Assembly (NCBI GenBank): GCA_963761435.1
Contig: CAVXHJ010000010.1
Coordinates: 1,426,001-1,490,000 of the forward strand
Direction of reading: 5' to 3'
DNA length: 64,000 bases
DNA from: Roseiarcus sp963761435
GTDB taxonomy: Bacteria; Pseudomonadota; Alphaproteobacteria; Rhizobiales; Beijerinckiaceae
A program made the translations under genes and the position numbers. The notes under the pieces are model-generated. The model was not told where the DNA came from, did not search any database, and saw only the letters and a list, made by a program, of their open reading frames with translations. This document shows, one piece after another, positions 36,183 to 45,672 of this stretch; the stretch's first letter is position 1; every line of letters starts with the position of its first letter.

Positions 36183-38781
36183 TCAGAGGCCGACGTTCGA
36201 TTTGACGTCGCCGAGCGTGCGAAGCACGATCTGGAACATCAAAGTCTGGTTGCGGGTCGCCGGATTATAGATCACGGGGCCGCCGGGGAATTCGGTGTAG
36301 ACGCCGGGGGCGCTGACATTGGACGAGTATCGCACTGTCACAGTCGTGCACTCATCCTTGTACCCAACCCCGAAAGAATAGCCGACAGGATAGAGGATCG
36401 GCGTCGTCTGGCCCAACGTGTCGTAGTAGTGGCGCGACATGTCGAGCACGAGCGAGCCGTCGACCGACCAGCGGTCAAGGAACTTGTAGCCGAGATTACC
36501 CGTCAGGCCCTCGCGCGGGTACTCGAATCCGAGCGCCGGCTGGGCCGCATAGAGCGCGTAGTCCACGCTGCCGGAGACGCCGGCGTAGCTCGCTTTGGCG
36601 ATGCCGTCGAAGCGCGCAAGCTGCAGCGTCGAGCTGTCGAACTGTTGCTTGCTGATCAAGGTGATCGGGCTCGATGTCGGCTGGAGCGTCTCGCCGAGCA
36701 CGAAGTTGGAGAATTTCTTGTCCAGGCCGGAATCCAGGCCCGTGTTGGCCGGATCATAGAGCGTGTAGGAATTCTGCCCGGCGACCTGGATCAATTCTCC
36801 GCCGACAAAATTGGCGTGTCCGCCATTGGCGAAGTCGGCGGTGTATTGCAGTCCGTAATTGAATCGCGTGCCGCCTTCGACCCGATCGTAACCGGAGAAC
36901 TTGTCCCAGGCGAACAGGTTCGTTTCGTCGAAAACGAGGCTCTGCGAATCTTCGTCGGGCTGGATCCTGGGAATGATCTCGCTCGGCCGGACGATGAACT
37001 GGCCGATCGGCGTGATCGTCTGCGTGCCCCACGATGAAGTCGAGACGAAGGGGAACCGGTATTCGAGGCCGGCGCCCGCCATGCCGCGCGCGAATGCGCC
37101 CTGGCCCGAGCCGGAGAAGAACGCGGCCTGGCTCGAATTGGCGACAGTGCTCACCCCGACGACGCTCGCGTAGGTGATCGATCCGGTTTCATTGAGCTCG
37201 GTCGCCTCGCCGTCCAGGCGGGCGAACAGAAACGGCTTCCAGACCTCGCCGACGGAATCGATGTGCGAGCGCTGCCAGGATAGCTGCCCGGTGGCGCGCG
37301 TATAGTCTCCGGCGATGCCCTGCAACATGCATTTGCCTGGAAAATACGTGTTCACGGAGGCAGCGCCGACCTGGGTCTCGCAGACGTTATAGAGGTGATA
37401 GGCGTTGTCGAAGGTCTGTACGCCGGTCGATTGGAACGCCGCGTTGGTCTGGTCGATGTTGGCGACGTTGGTGTCGATCGTCAGCTCGCCGCCGATCCCG
37501 TAGGTGCGGTCGGCAGGAACGTTGATGACGCGATTGAAGTCGAACACCGGCGCGGCGGCGACCGGCAACGTGCGATTGTCGTCGCTCGCCGTCGTGCCCT
37601 CGAAATGGTAGGCGCTGAGGTCGAAGAAGCTTTGGGCAGACTGGCCGCGCAGATAAACCGACGAGATCACATCCTGGAAATAGAAATTGTCGAAGTTGAT
37701 GCCCTGCAGCCGGTAGTCGTTGAGAAAGAACTTGTCGCTCATCCATGTGCCGTTCCAGCCGAACTGCCACATGTCATTGAGAAGAAAGTTGCCGCTGGAT
37801 TCGATAGATCCGCGCATGCGTTGATCGCCCGCGCCATAGGGAAAGCCGGGGAATGCGCCAGGCTGCTCCTGGTCGATCCCGGTCGCGCGAATGTTGTAAA
37901 TGCCATTCGAAAGCCGCTGACGCCAATCGACTTCACCGAGCAAGCCCTGTCTCGACAAGTAGGTGGGAGTGAGCATCAAGTCGTAGTTCGGCGCCAGATT
38001 GATGAAATATGGCATGCTGAAGCCGTAGCCGAGCTGGCTGCCTGAAACGATCGAAGGCGCCATGAGGCCGGTCTGCTTGTTGACGGTCGCGTCGGGCGAG
38101 GAAAAATAGGGCATCCAGAAGACGGGAAAGCCCCAGAACATAAGCTGGGCGTTCTCGTAATAGATGGTATGGGTCGTTTGGTTTTCGATGATCTTGGTCG
38201 CCCGCACCTGCCAGAAAGGCGGCCGCTCCGGATGGTCCTTGCAGGGTTCGCAGGCGGTATACGCCCCGTTCTGCAGCACCGTGATGTCGCCATTCGCGCG
38301 CTCGAACTCGCGGGGACGAGAAGCGTGTCTTATCGGTGGTCAGCGCCTGGACGCTGTCGATGAACCCATCGCGAAAATCATCGCTGAGGTCGAATCGCGT
38401 TCCGTACATGACGTTGCCGTGCTCATCGGTCATCTTTGCATGGCCCTCGGCGTAGACGCGCTTGGAGGTCCGCTCATAAATGACCTTATCGGCCTGAAGC
38501 ACGCGGCCCTGATAGAAGAGCTGAACCGAGCCGGCGGCCGAAACCGTATTCTTGTCCTTGTCGTAAATGAGTTCGTCCGCGTCGATGACCAGCTTGTCGT
38601 TTGGCTTGGCCTGGCTCGACTGGGCGGAAGCGGGTGCGGGTTGGCTCTGCGCCGCCGCGGGGCCGGCGATCAAATTCGCCCACGCTGCGAGCGCAGCGAT
38701 CACGAGCGGCAACACCCCCGCGCGCGCCCGCCGCGCTCCGCGGAGATTTGGCTTAAAGGAAAAGCTGACGGCGAAGCCCAT
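36183..38781 (-). CDS. lptD: LptD outer-membrane LPS assembly protein (one frame break)
   Basis: LptD is the outer-membrane beta-barrel that inserts lipopolysaccharide delivered by the Lpt bridge. The N-terminal part (38781 to about 38320) has a signal peptide ending near AAAQSQ and an OstA/LptA-like jellyroll (LVIDADELIYDKDKNTVSAAG). The barrel portion, of about 700 residues, continues in another frame; a run of four G at 38312-38315 holds one base too many. The cysteines in TACEPCKDHP are typical. The barrel ends in a short strand, QIVLRTLGDVKSNVGL. The ATG at 38781 overlaps the lptG stop. Length is about 865 residues. Confidence 0.9.
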
Positions 38782-39860
38782 CAACCATCCTCTTGCTGCA
38801 GCAGCACGTACACGCCAAACAAGCAACCGACGATTCCGGGCGCCCACCCCGCCGCGGGGGCGCTAACGAAGCCCGCCCCGCCGAGATCGCTGACCACTTT
38901 GGTCGCCACATAAAGCACGAACCCCGCCACGACGCCACCGGAAACCATATATTCGATCCCGCCCATTCGGAAGAATCTTAACGAAAAGCATGCGGCCACC
39001 AACACCATCGACGCCAGCAGGAGCGGGCGCGCCAAAAGTTCCTGATATTTCAATTCGTAAGCCGTTGGGTCGAGCCCGGCCCGCGCGGTCTGGGCCGCGA
39101 GGGCCGGCAGACGCCAAAAAGACACGGTTTCAGGCGCGACAAACGCCTGAGCGACCTCGGTGCGACCGAGGTTTGTGGCGAGCAGATAAGTCGACACCGG
39201 CAGGGCCTCGAAACCCGGAGTCACGACCACCCCGTCGTGCAACACCCAAAAACCGTCGTGCAATTCGCCTGACGCCGCCTCCAGCCGCTCGATGAAGTTA
39301 CCCTTGTCGTCGAAATTGAAGACATGGATTCCCTTAAACTCCGTTCCATCCCCGCTCCTGCCGTCCGCTCGGATGATGGCCTGACCGTCGATGCTCTTTT
39401 GCCGAATCCACATGCCAATCCCGCCGAGCGCCGGCCCGCCGAACACGCTGGCCTCGATCGCATCCGATTTCTGTTTCATCCATGTTGACGCAGGGTTATA
39501 GGCGATCACTGACAAAACCCCGATCGAGACGATCACAGCGAGGGGCGGGGTCAGGATCTGCCAGACGGACACGCCCGCCGCCCGCGCCACCACGAGCTCC
39601 ATCTTCCGGGACAGGTTCAGGAACGCGATCATCGAACCGAACAGCACCGCGAATGGCAGAGCCTGCTCGGCGACCGTCGGCGTTCGAAGAAACGACAGGC
39701 CGGCCATGAGAATCCCGGTCGCGCGTTGCGAGTCGCCCGAGCGACGCAGCAATTCCACCAAATCGACGGCATAGATGAGGACAAAGACAAAGAGAAACGC
39801 GGCGATCACTGCGCGCGCGAAGCGATCGGCCAGATAGAGCGAGAGGGTCCGGCCGATCAC
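38781..39860 (-). CDS. lptG: LPS export ABC transporter permease LptG
   Basis: LptG is one of two inner-membrane permeases that extract LPS for the Lpt bridge. The 359-residue protein begins RTLSLYLADRFARAVIAAFLFVFV and shows six membrane segments in the LptF/G pattern (three at each end) around a periplasmic domain. It includes FLRTPTVAEQALPFAVLFGSMIAF and RKMELVVARAAGVSVWQIL. The GTG at 39860 overlaps the lptF stop (GTGA), so translation is coupled. It precedes lptD. Confidence 0.92.
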   Translation of the reverse strand: MIGRTLSLYLADRFARAVIAAFLFVFVLIYAVDLVELLRRSGDSQRATGILMAGLSFLRTPTVAEQALPFAVLFGSMIAFLNLSRKMELVVARAAGVSVWQILTPPLAVIVSIGVLSVIAYNPASTWMKQKSDAIEASVFGGPALGGIGMWIRQKSIDGQAIIRADGRSGDGTEFKGIHVFNFDDKGNFIERLEAASGELHDGFWVLHDGVVVTPGFEALPVSTYLLATNLGRTEVAQAFVAPETVSFWRLPALAAQTARAGLDPTAYELKYQELLARPLLLASMVLVAACFSLRFFRMGGIEYMVSGGVVAGFVLYVATKVVSDLGGAGFVSAPAAGWAPGIVGCLFGVYVLLQQEDG

Positions 39861-40972
39861 GCGGCAACCCTTGCGATTGACGGTCCGCGGGGAGCGAGCA
39901 GTCGCCTCAGGATCAGGGCGAGCGCGCCAAGGCAAGCGGCCAGCGGAACCAGCCAGACGAACAGAGCGGCGGACGGGACGCCGACCGAGAGCGTCGTGGC
40001 CGCGATCCCAAGCATGCGAAGCGTGAAGAACGCGAGAATCGCTCCGGCGATCGCGATGCCGCGGCCCTGTCGGGTTGTTCGAGCCTCGCCAAGCGCGGCG
40101 AACGCAATCAGACCGCCAACGAAAGCGTAGAACGGGCTCGCGAGGCGGTCGAGCAGCTCGCTCCGGATATGGCCGAGCAGCGCCGGGTCGGCGCGATCCT
40201 GCTCGTCGGGCGCCATCAATTGCGACGTCGTACGCTCCCGCGGCCTTTTGATCGAGCCGAGGGCGTGAATGAACTGCGATAGATCGATCGTATAGTCGTC
40301 GAATGTCACCATCGACGAATCGCCAGCCGACTGAGGCCGCAAAAGGACACCTTTCGAGAGCTGAAGATAGCTGGTCCCATCTCGATCGACCGTTTTACCC
40401 GCCTCCGCGATGTAGGTTGTGACTCGGGCCGGATCGCGCTGATCCTGCATGAACACTCCATGCAGCGCTCCGTCCGGCGTGCGCTCGCGAAAATGAAACA
40501 CGAATCCTAACTCCAGCTGGGAGAAAGCGCCAGGACGAGCGAAATTGGCGATAAAATCGGCGTGAACGAAGGTCGTCAAGCTTTGAATGGCGCCAAAACT
40601 CCAAGGCTGAACCTGGATATAGAGAACCGCCACGAGCGCAAACACCAGTCCCGACAAAAGCGCCATTGGGCGCAAAAGCCGGACGGGCGACACGCCCGAA
40701 GCCGCCATGACGACGAGCTCGCTGTCGCCGTTGAGCTTGTTGAGCGTGTAGAGCACCCCGGCAAAGAGCGCCACCGGCGCGATCACCGCCACGAGCGAGG
40801 GCAGCGCCAGTCCTGTCATCAACAGGAATATCAGAATCGTCTGGCCTTTGCTCGTGATGAGATCGATTTGCCGAAGCGCCTGGGTGACCCAGACGACACC
40901 GGTGAGGACCACGAGGCCCGAAACGGTGGCCGTCGTCGCCGTTCTGAACAGATAGCGTTCAATCTGGATCAT
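39857..40972 (-). CDS. lptF: LPS export ABC transporter permease LptF
   Basis: LptF pairs with LptG in the LptB2FG transporter. The 371-residue protein starts MIQIERYLFRTATTATVSGLVVL, chosen over a longer frame because it matches the family N-terminus. It has the coupling-helix region NKLNGDSELVVMAASGVSPVRLLRP, a periplasmic jellyroll and three C-terminal membrane helices. It is the first gene of the lpt operon and is divergent from pepA, an arrangement widely conserved in alphaproteobacteria. Confidence 0.92.
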   Translation of the reverse strand: MIQIERYLFRTATTATVSGLVVLTGVVWVTQALRQIDLITSKGQTILIFLLMTGLALPSLVAVIAPVALFAGVLYTLNKLNGDSELVVMAASGVSPVRLLRPMALLSGLVFALVAVLYIQVQPWSFGAIQSLTTFVHADFIANFARPGAFSQLELGFVFHFRERTPDGALHGVFMQDQRDPARVTTYIAEAGKTVDRDGTSYLQLSKGVLLRPQSAGDSSMVTFDDYTIDLSQFIHALGSIKRPRERTTSQLMAPDEQDRADPALLGHIRSELLDRLASPFYAFVGGLIAFAALGEARTTRQGRGIAIAGAILAFFTLRMLGIAATTLSVGVPSAALFVWLVPLAACLGALALILRRLLAPRGPSIARVAA

Positions 40973-41126
40973 TGCCGTCGCATGGGTCCCGCGGGAGAAG
41001 GGCCGGGCTTCAGGGCGGGCCCGTCCACGGGCAGCGCCTAGCTGTTGCGCATATTCGTTGCAAGGCGACTTGCTCCTCTCCTTCGCCGCGAGAGCCTGAG
41101 CTGTGCGGCCCAATCAAGGCAGCTTG

Positions 41127-41155
41127 TTGACGGGAGCCGCAAACCGCCTGATATG
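41127..41155 (+). promoter_or_regulatory. Candidate pepA promoter
   Basis: TTGACG at 41127-41132 and GATATG at 41150-41155 are 17 bases apart, a reasonable sigma-70-type match in the lptF/pepA divergent region. It would give a 5' leader of about 65 bases before the pepA ATG. Confidence 0.45.
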
Positions 41156-41225
41156 TCAGCGCCCGCCGCCCACCAGATGGGCCGGCCCTAAGTCATCACA
41201 TTCCGACGAGGGAAACGCATCAATC

Positions 41226-42725
41226 ATGAGCGGAGTCGTCAAGGTCGCCTTCGGGGCGCTGTCCGCGCCCAAGGGCGGCGCGCTCGTCGTGTTCGTCGGG
41301 GCTGAAATGAAGCCGGCGCCGAGCGTGACGGCGCAATTCGGCGATCTTGAACCGTTAATCCGCGCCGCGGCCAAGGCGTCCAACTTTCGTGGCGCGCAGC
41401 GTACCGCGCTCGACATCCTTGCGCCCGCCGGCCTCGATGCGTCGCGACTTCTGGTTATTGGCGTCGCCCCGGGCAAGGAGAAGGCGCCGGCCGACTTCGT
41501 AATGCTCGGAGGCTTTACGTTCGGCAAGCTGACCGGCGCGAAGCGGGTCGAAGTTGCGTTCGAGGCTCCCGACGCAGTCTGGGATGGCGCCGCGGCCGCC
41601 GATTTCGCCCTTGGGCTCCGCCTGCGCGGCTATCGCTTCGACAAGTACAAGACGCGCAAGAAAGAAACGGACGATGACAGCGCCGAAGCGCCCGATTTCG
41701 TCATAGGCACAAGCCACGCTGTCGCAGCGCGAGCAGCCGCGCAGGATCGGTTCGCCGTCGCTGAAGGCGTCGAATTGGCCCGCAATCTCGTCAATGAGCC
41801 GCCGAACGTGCTCTTTCCGGTCGAGTTCGCCGATCGCCTCAAATCGCTGGAGAAGCTTGGCGTCGAGGTGCAGGCGCTCGACGCGAAGGCGATGGGCAAA
41901 CTCGGGATGAACGCCCTGCTCGGGGTGGGGCGAGGATCGGCGCGCGAGAGCCGTCTCGTCACCCTGCGGTGGAACGGGGCGCGATCGAAACGCACAAAGC
42001 CGATCGCCATCGTCGGCAAAGGGGTCTGCTTCGATTCGGGAGGCATCTCCATCAAACCCTCCGGGGGCATGGAGGACATGAAAGGCGACATGGGCGGGGC
42101 GGCTTGTGTCGCCGAACTCCTGCACGCGCTTGCGGCCCGAAAGGCGAAGGTCAACGTGGTCGGCGTCGTCGGTCTGGTGGAGAACATGCCCGACGGCGAC
42201 GCGATGCGGCCGGGAGACATCGTCACGTCGATGTCCGGACAGACAATCGAGATCGTCAATACGGACGCTGAGGGACGGCTCGTCCTGGCCGACGCCCTTT
42301 GGTACACCCAGGAGACTTTCTCCCCGCGGGCGATCATCGACCTCGCCACGCTGACCGGGGCCATCCTGGTTGCGCTCGGGCATGAGGCCGCGGGGCTCTT
42401 CGCCAATAACGACGAGCTCGCCCAGCGGCTCGCCGCAGCTGGCGAGGCGTCGGGCGAAAGGGTCTGGCGCATGCCGCTCGGCCCGGCCTACGACAAGCTG
42501 ATCGACTCCCGATTCGCCGACATGAAGAATACCGGCGGCCGCAACGGCGGCTCGATCACCGCCGCCCAATTCCTGCTGCGATTCGTAAGGGAGACGCCGT
42601 GGGCGCATCTCGACGTCGCGGGAACGGCGATGGGCTCGCCCGCCTCGGACATCAATCAGTCCTGGGGTTCAGGCTGGGGCGTGCGCCTCCTCGATCGTCT
42701 TATGGCGGACTCCTACGAAGATTAG
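41226..42725 (+). CDS. pepA: Leucyl aminopeptidase
   Basis: PepA is a hexameric two-metal aminopeptidase (M17) that removes N-terminal residues. The 499-residue protein has the catalytic lysine region GKGVCFDSGGISIKPSGGMEDMKGDMGG (residues about 265-290) and the family signature NTDAEGRLVLADAL near residue 345. The N-terminal macro-like domain is complete. The chosen ATG gives MSGVVKVAFGALS. It is divergent from lptF and followed by a secreted protein and holC. Confidence 0.93.
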   Translation: MSGVVKVAFGALSAPKGGALVVFVGAEMKPAPSVTAQFGDLEPLIRAAAKASNFRGAQRTALDILAPAGLDASRLLVIGVAPGKEKAPADFVMLGGFTFGKLTGAKRVEVAFEAPDAVWDGAAAADFALGLRLRGYRFDKYKTRKKETDDDSAEAPDFVIGTSHAVAARAAAQDRFAVAEGVELARNLVNEPPNVLFPVEFADRLKSLEKLGVEVQALDAKAMGKLGMNALLGVGRGSARESRLVTLRWNGARSKRTKPIAIVGKGVCFDSGGISIKPSGGMEDMKGDMGGAACVAELLHALAARKAKVNVVGVVGLVENMPDGDAMRPGDIVTSMSGQTIEIVNTDAEGRLVLADALWYTQETFSPRAIIDLATLTGAILVALGHEAAGLFANNDELAQRLAAAGEASGERVWRMPLGPAYDKLIDSRFADMKNTGGRNGGSITAAQFLLRFVRETPWAHLDVAGTAMGSPASDINQSWGSGWGVRLLDRLMADSYED

Positions 42726-42770
42726 ACTCTCATTGACGATTTGATTCGAGAATTGGCGCGGAGGCGCAGG

Positions 42771-43304
42771 ATGCGGTTCATATCCACGATCTTCGCGCTT
42801 GCCGCGGCCTGGAGCGGATCTCTGGATCGCGCCTGGGCGATCGCCGGATGCGACGCTTTTTCCGCCAACCTCCGGGCTGAAGCAAGCGACATGCAGGTCG
42901 AGTTCGGCCGCGCGGTCGTCGTGTCGAGGACGCGCTCCGATTCGAACGTGTTCGACGTGACGACAAACGTCGACGTCGACGCGACCTTGAGCTGTCGGGG
43001 CGACGCGTTCCTGCGTTTCGAGGCGCGGATCGGGGAGCCGGCGAACGCCCGCACGAGCACCAATTTCGAACGCTTTCAGACTGCGGCGCTCAAGGCGGCG
43101 CTCGGCTGGGATGCGGGCAAGAGCCGCGGCGTCCTGCACGCCATGAGCGCGGATGCGCGGGACTATCTCAGCGCCTCGCGCCAGCGCGGCGATGTCTATG
43201 TCGCGGGGAAGACCGAGGAGCACGTGCCGGGCGGCGTGAGCCTCGGGCTGATGACGACAGGCTCGGACCGCACGTTCGTGATTGTCGGCCCGGCGGGCGA
43301 GTGA
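42771..43304 (+). CDS. Hypothetical secreted protein
   Basis: This 177-residue protein has a signal peptide (MRFISTIFALAAAWSGSLDRAWA) and a mature part with two or more cysteines (AIAGCDAF, TLSCRGDAF) but no family I can name. A GGAGGCGCAGG site precedes ATG 42771; a frame extending ten codons further upstream is less likely. Its end overlaps the holC GTG start, so it is part of the pepA-holC transcription unit. Confidence 0.7.
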   Translation: MRFISTIFALAAAWSGSLDRAWAIAGCDAFSANLRAEASDMQVEFGRAVVVSRTRSDSNVFDVTTNVDVDATLSCRGDAFLRFEARIGEPANARTSTNFERFQTAALKAALGWDAGKSRGVLHAMSADARDYLSASRQRGDVYVAGKTEEHVPGGVSLGLMTTGSDRTFVIVGPAGE

Positions 43305-43753
43305 GCGAGGTTCGCTTTCACCATCTCGAGCGGCGCCGCCCCGATGAGGCGCTGTCCCGCCTTCTCGAGCGGGCGCTGGAGGAGGGCCGGCGCGTCCTCG
43401 TGCGCGCTTCGTCCGAGGAGGCGGTCGCGGCGCTCAACGAACGCCTGTGGACCTATGACGACGCAAGCTTCCTGCCGCACGGCGCGGCCGGCGACGGCGA
43501 CCCGGCGACCCAGCCGATCTTCCTGACCAGCGAAGCCGGCAATCCCAATGGCGCGACCATGCTGGTCAGGCTCTCCGGCGCGGAGGCGGCTGGGGGCGAC
43601 GAGGCGTTCGATCTCGCCCTTCTCCTGTTCGATGGGCGCGACGAGCCGTCCCTCGCCGAGGCCCGCGCCGAATGGCGCCGCCTCAAGGACGAAGGCTGCT
43701 CGATCAGCTACTGGCGCGAGAGCGACGAGGGCGGCTGGGAGCGCGCGCGATGA
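43301..43753 (+). CDS. holC: DNA polymerase III chi subunit
   Basis: HolC links the clamp loader to single-strand-binding protein. The 150-residue protein has the family N-terminus EVRFHHLERRRPDEALSRLLERALEEGRRVLVRA, then WTYDDASFLPHGAAGDGDPATQPIFLT and LLFDGRDE. It starts at GTG 43301, overlapping the preceding gene. The pepA-holC neighbourhood is widespread in alphaproteobacteria, although here a secreted protein gene is inserted between them. Confidence 0.9.
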   Translation: MSEVRFHHLERRRPDEALSRLLERALEEGRRVLVRASSEEAVAALNERLWTYDDASFLPHGAAGDGDPATQPIFLTSEAGNPNGATMLVRLSGAEAAGGDEAFDLALLLFDGRDEPSLAEARAEWRRLKDEGCSISYWRESDEGGWERAR

Positions 43754-43799
43754 GGACCGGGCCCGGCTCGCGGCGGGTCTCCAAAGCCCGATCCAAATT

Positions 43800-43838
43800 T
43801 AGCCAAACCCGGCAAAATCTAGCCAAGCCCGGGCAAAA
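43800..43838. repeat. Two short direct repeats downstream of holC
   Basis: The units TAGCCAAACCCGGCAAAA (from 43800) and TAGCCAAGCCCGGGCAAAA (from 43820) follow each other at 20-base spacing just after holC. The following part of the 700-base gap (43840-44040) is AT-richer than the window average and holds no convincing gene. Confidence 0.5.
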
Positions 43839-44111
43839 AGCATCAAAGGAAAAGGGTTGGATTTTCTTTGAACTCCTTCGCCGGATTAAGCTTTTTCAAT
43901 AGGTTATGCCGACCCCCTGGGCCCAAAAACATTTGTTGTCCTTGTCTCTCCGGCGTGAGTCCTGCGGGGTTGGGGCTTGAGATCGTCATTGCGTCAATAT
44001 GCCACGAAATTCTGATTTTCGCAACGAATTGTCGCGCTCTCATCGCGTTGGCTGTTGTGGGGAAGGAATCGGGAGCATGGCGGAGGTGGCGGACGGCGCC
44101 ATCAAGGCGTC

Positions 44112-44399
44112 ATGGCCGGGCTTGTCCCGGCCATCCACGAAGGCCCAGCGCATCGACGCAGGCAAGCGCGAAAAGCCTTGCGACCGTCCGCCTTCCTGCC
44201 GGCCGCGCCGAGGCGGGACTCGTTCTTGCGGCGGCCCGGCGTGGATGGCCGGGACAAGCCCGGCCATGACGGCAAGGGTTCGACGAACGACGACCGTCCG
44301 CCTTCCTGCCGGTCGCGGCGAGGCGGGACTCGTTCTTGCTGCGGCCCGGCGTGGATGGCCGGACAAGCCCGGCCATGACGGCAAGGGTTCGACGAACGA
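44112..44399. repeat. Intergenic palindromic element plus 110-base tandem repeat
   Basis: A unit of about 110 bases is repeated in tandem at 44181-44290 and 44291-44399. Each unit contains the palindrome ATGGCCGGG-ACAAG-CCCGGCCAT (44245-44267; 44355-44376, the second missing one G). A third copy of the palindrome lies in inverse orientation at 44112-44134. This matches the kind of palindromic intergenic repeat common in Rhizobiales genomes. It lies between holC and the convergent pirin gene and codes for nothing obvious. Confidence 0.75.
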
Positions 44400-44455
44400 A
44401 CAGCAAACCGGTCGACCAACACATAACGCCATAAGAGCCAATTGTCGCCAGCGCC

Positions 44456-45319
44456 TTATCCGGCCTCCTGCCGCAGGCTGCTCGCGAGCGGAAACTCGCC
44501 GCGGCGGTAGGCGGCGAAACGATCGGCGAGTTCCGCGTCCGATCCGGCGATGAAGGGGCCCCTTGCGGCGAGGCTCATCTCCTGGGGTTCGCCAGCGAAG
44601 ATCAGGACGCGCGCCGCAGCCTCGTCCGCGCGCAAGCGGAGCGCGCTCTCCCCTCCGCCTGCCGGCCGATCCAGCCAACCAACCTGGTCCTTGCCCACGG
44701 CCTTTCCAGGATCTCCTGCGATCACGGCGCCCTCGATGACGATGATGAACCCATTGTACGAAGATGGGAGATTTTGCTCGAAGATCGCGTTCGGCTGAAG
44801 GTTCAGGTCGATCAGCGTCACCGGCGCTGCGTTCAAAGTCGGGGCGACGGCGTCTCCGGATCTGCCGCTGTAGACTTTGGCTTCCGCCCCCGGCTCCTTT
44901 CGCACCGGCAGGCTGCGCCCGCGCAGGCGCTGCACGCGCGGGGCGGATCGGCGCTGGCCTTCGGGCAAAACGATCCAGAGCTGGAAGAGGCGCATGCCGT
45001 TGGAAGTGACAGTGTCCTTGCCGTGGACGATCCCTCGCCCGGAGGTCATCCACTCGACGTCACCCGGATCGAGCCGGCCTTCCGGGTCCTCGAAGCTGCC
45101 GCTCAGCATGAAGGTGACGGTCTCGAGGCCGGCGTGGGGATGCGCCTCGCCGAAGTCCCCACCGACCTCCGTACGGTCGTCGGCCATCAGGAAGAACGGA
45201 TTCGTCGCCGAGAAATCACCCGGAGGAACCATGAGCCTCGCCGTATGGCGCGGCCCTGCGAATCCCGGCCCGACCGGGGACGGCGTGAAAAGGCGATCGA
45301 TGCGGCGAAGCAGGGTCAT
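44456..45319 (-). CDS. Pirin-family bicupin protein
   Basis: This 287-residue pirin has the N-terminal cupin with the metal site HPHAGLETVTFMLSG (H-x-H region near residue 60) and VEWMTSGRGIVHGKD, and a C-terminal cupin. Pirins bind iron; some act as quercetin dioxygenases and others as redox-sensing co-regulators, and sequence does not tell which applies. The ATG at 45319 has a CGGAGGT site upstream. The gene stands alone. Confidence 0.87.
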   Translation of the reverse strand: MTLLRRIDRLFTPSPVGPGFAGPRHTARLMVPPGDFSATNPFFLMADDRTEVGGDFGEAHPHAGLETVTFMLSGSFEDPEGRLDPGDVEWMTSGRGIVHGKDTVTSNGMRLFQLWIVLPEGQRRSAPRVQRLRGRSLPVRKEPGAEAKVYSGRSGDAVAPTLNAAPVTLIDLNLQPNAIFEQNLPSSYNGFIIVIEGAVIAGDPGKAVGKDQVGWLDRPAGGGESALRLRADEAAARVLIFAGEPQEMSLAARGPFIAGSDAELADRFAAYRRGEFPLASSLRQEAG

Positions 45320-45559
45320 CGGGACCTCCGGGTGTCGCGGCAAGCCGCCGAGGTCTGCATGCGACGGCGGCCAACGCGGAGCGGGCGCCGATCATGTCTA
45401 CCGCTAACCGCAAGCTGTGTCTGCTCAGCGATCGCGATGGGCGTCCGGCCCGCTCGCGCTTTGGAATGGCGCCTTGGCCGGCTGGAACCGCGACGTCACG
45501 TTGCCGCTGAGGGAAAGCCGGCGCTGGGGGCGCGGCGGCCGACCGGTCGTGACGCGAGC

Positions 45560-45587
45560 GCGGCGCCGTCCAGTTGAACGGCGCCGC
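45560..45587. terminator. Perfect inverted repeat downstream of the second degP gene
   Basis: GCGGCGCCGT-N8-ACGGCGCCGC forms a perfect 10-base-pair stem about 85 bases beyond the degP stop on the minus strand. There is no clear U-tract, so it may be a Rho-assisted end or only a stem. The rest of the 353-base gap 45320-45672 shows no gene. Confidence 0.45.
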
Positions 45588-45672
45588 CTTTGCGCGCGCA
45601 ATCGAAGCGGCGGCGCGCTTTCCCTCCCAAGTCGGCGCGCCGCCGTCCGTCCCGTTCAGCGTGGGATTGCGC

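Noticed and set aside
44181..44399. CRISPR-like repeat array
   Set aside because: Only two 110-base units directly abutting, with no spacers and no cas genes.
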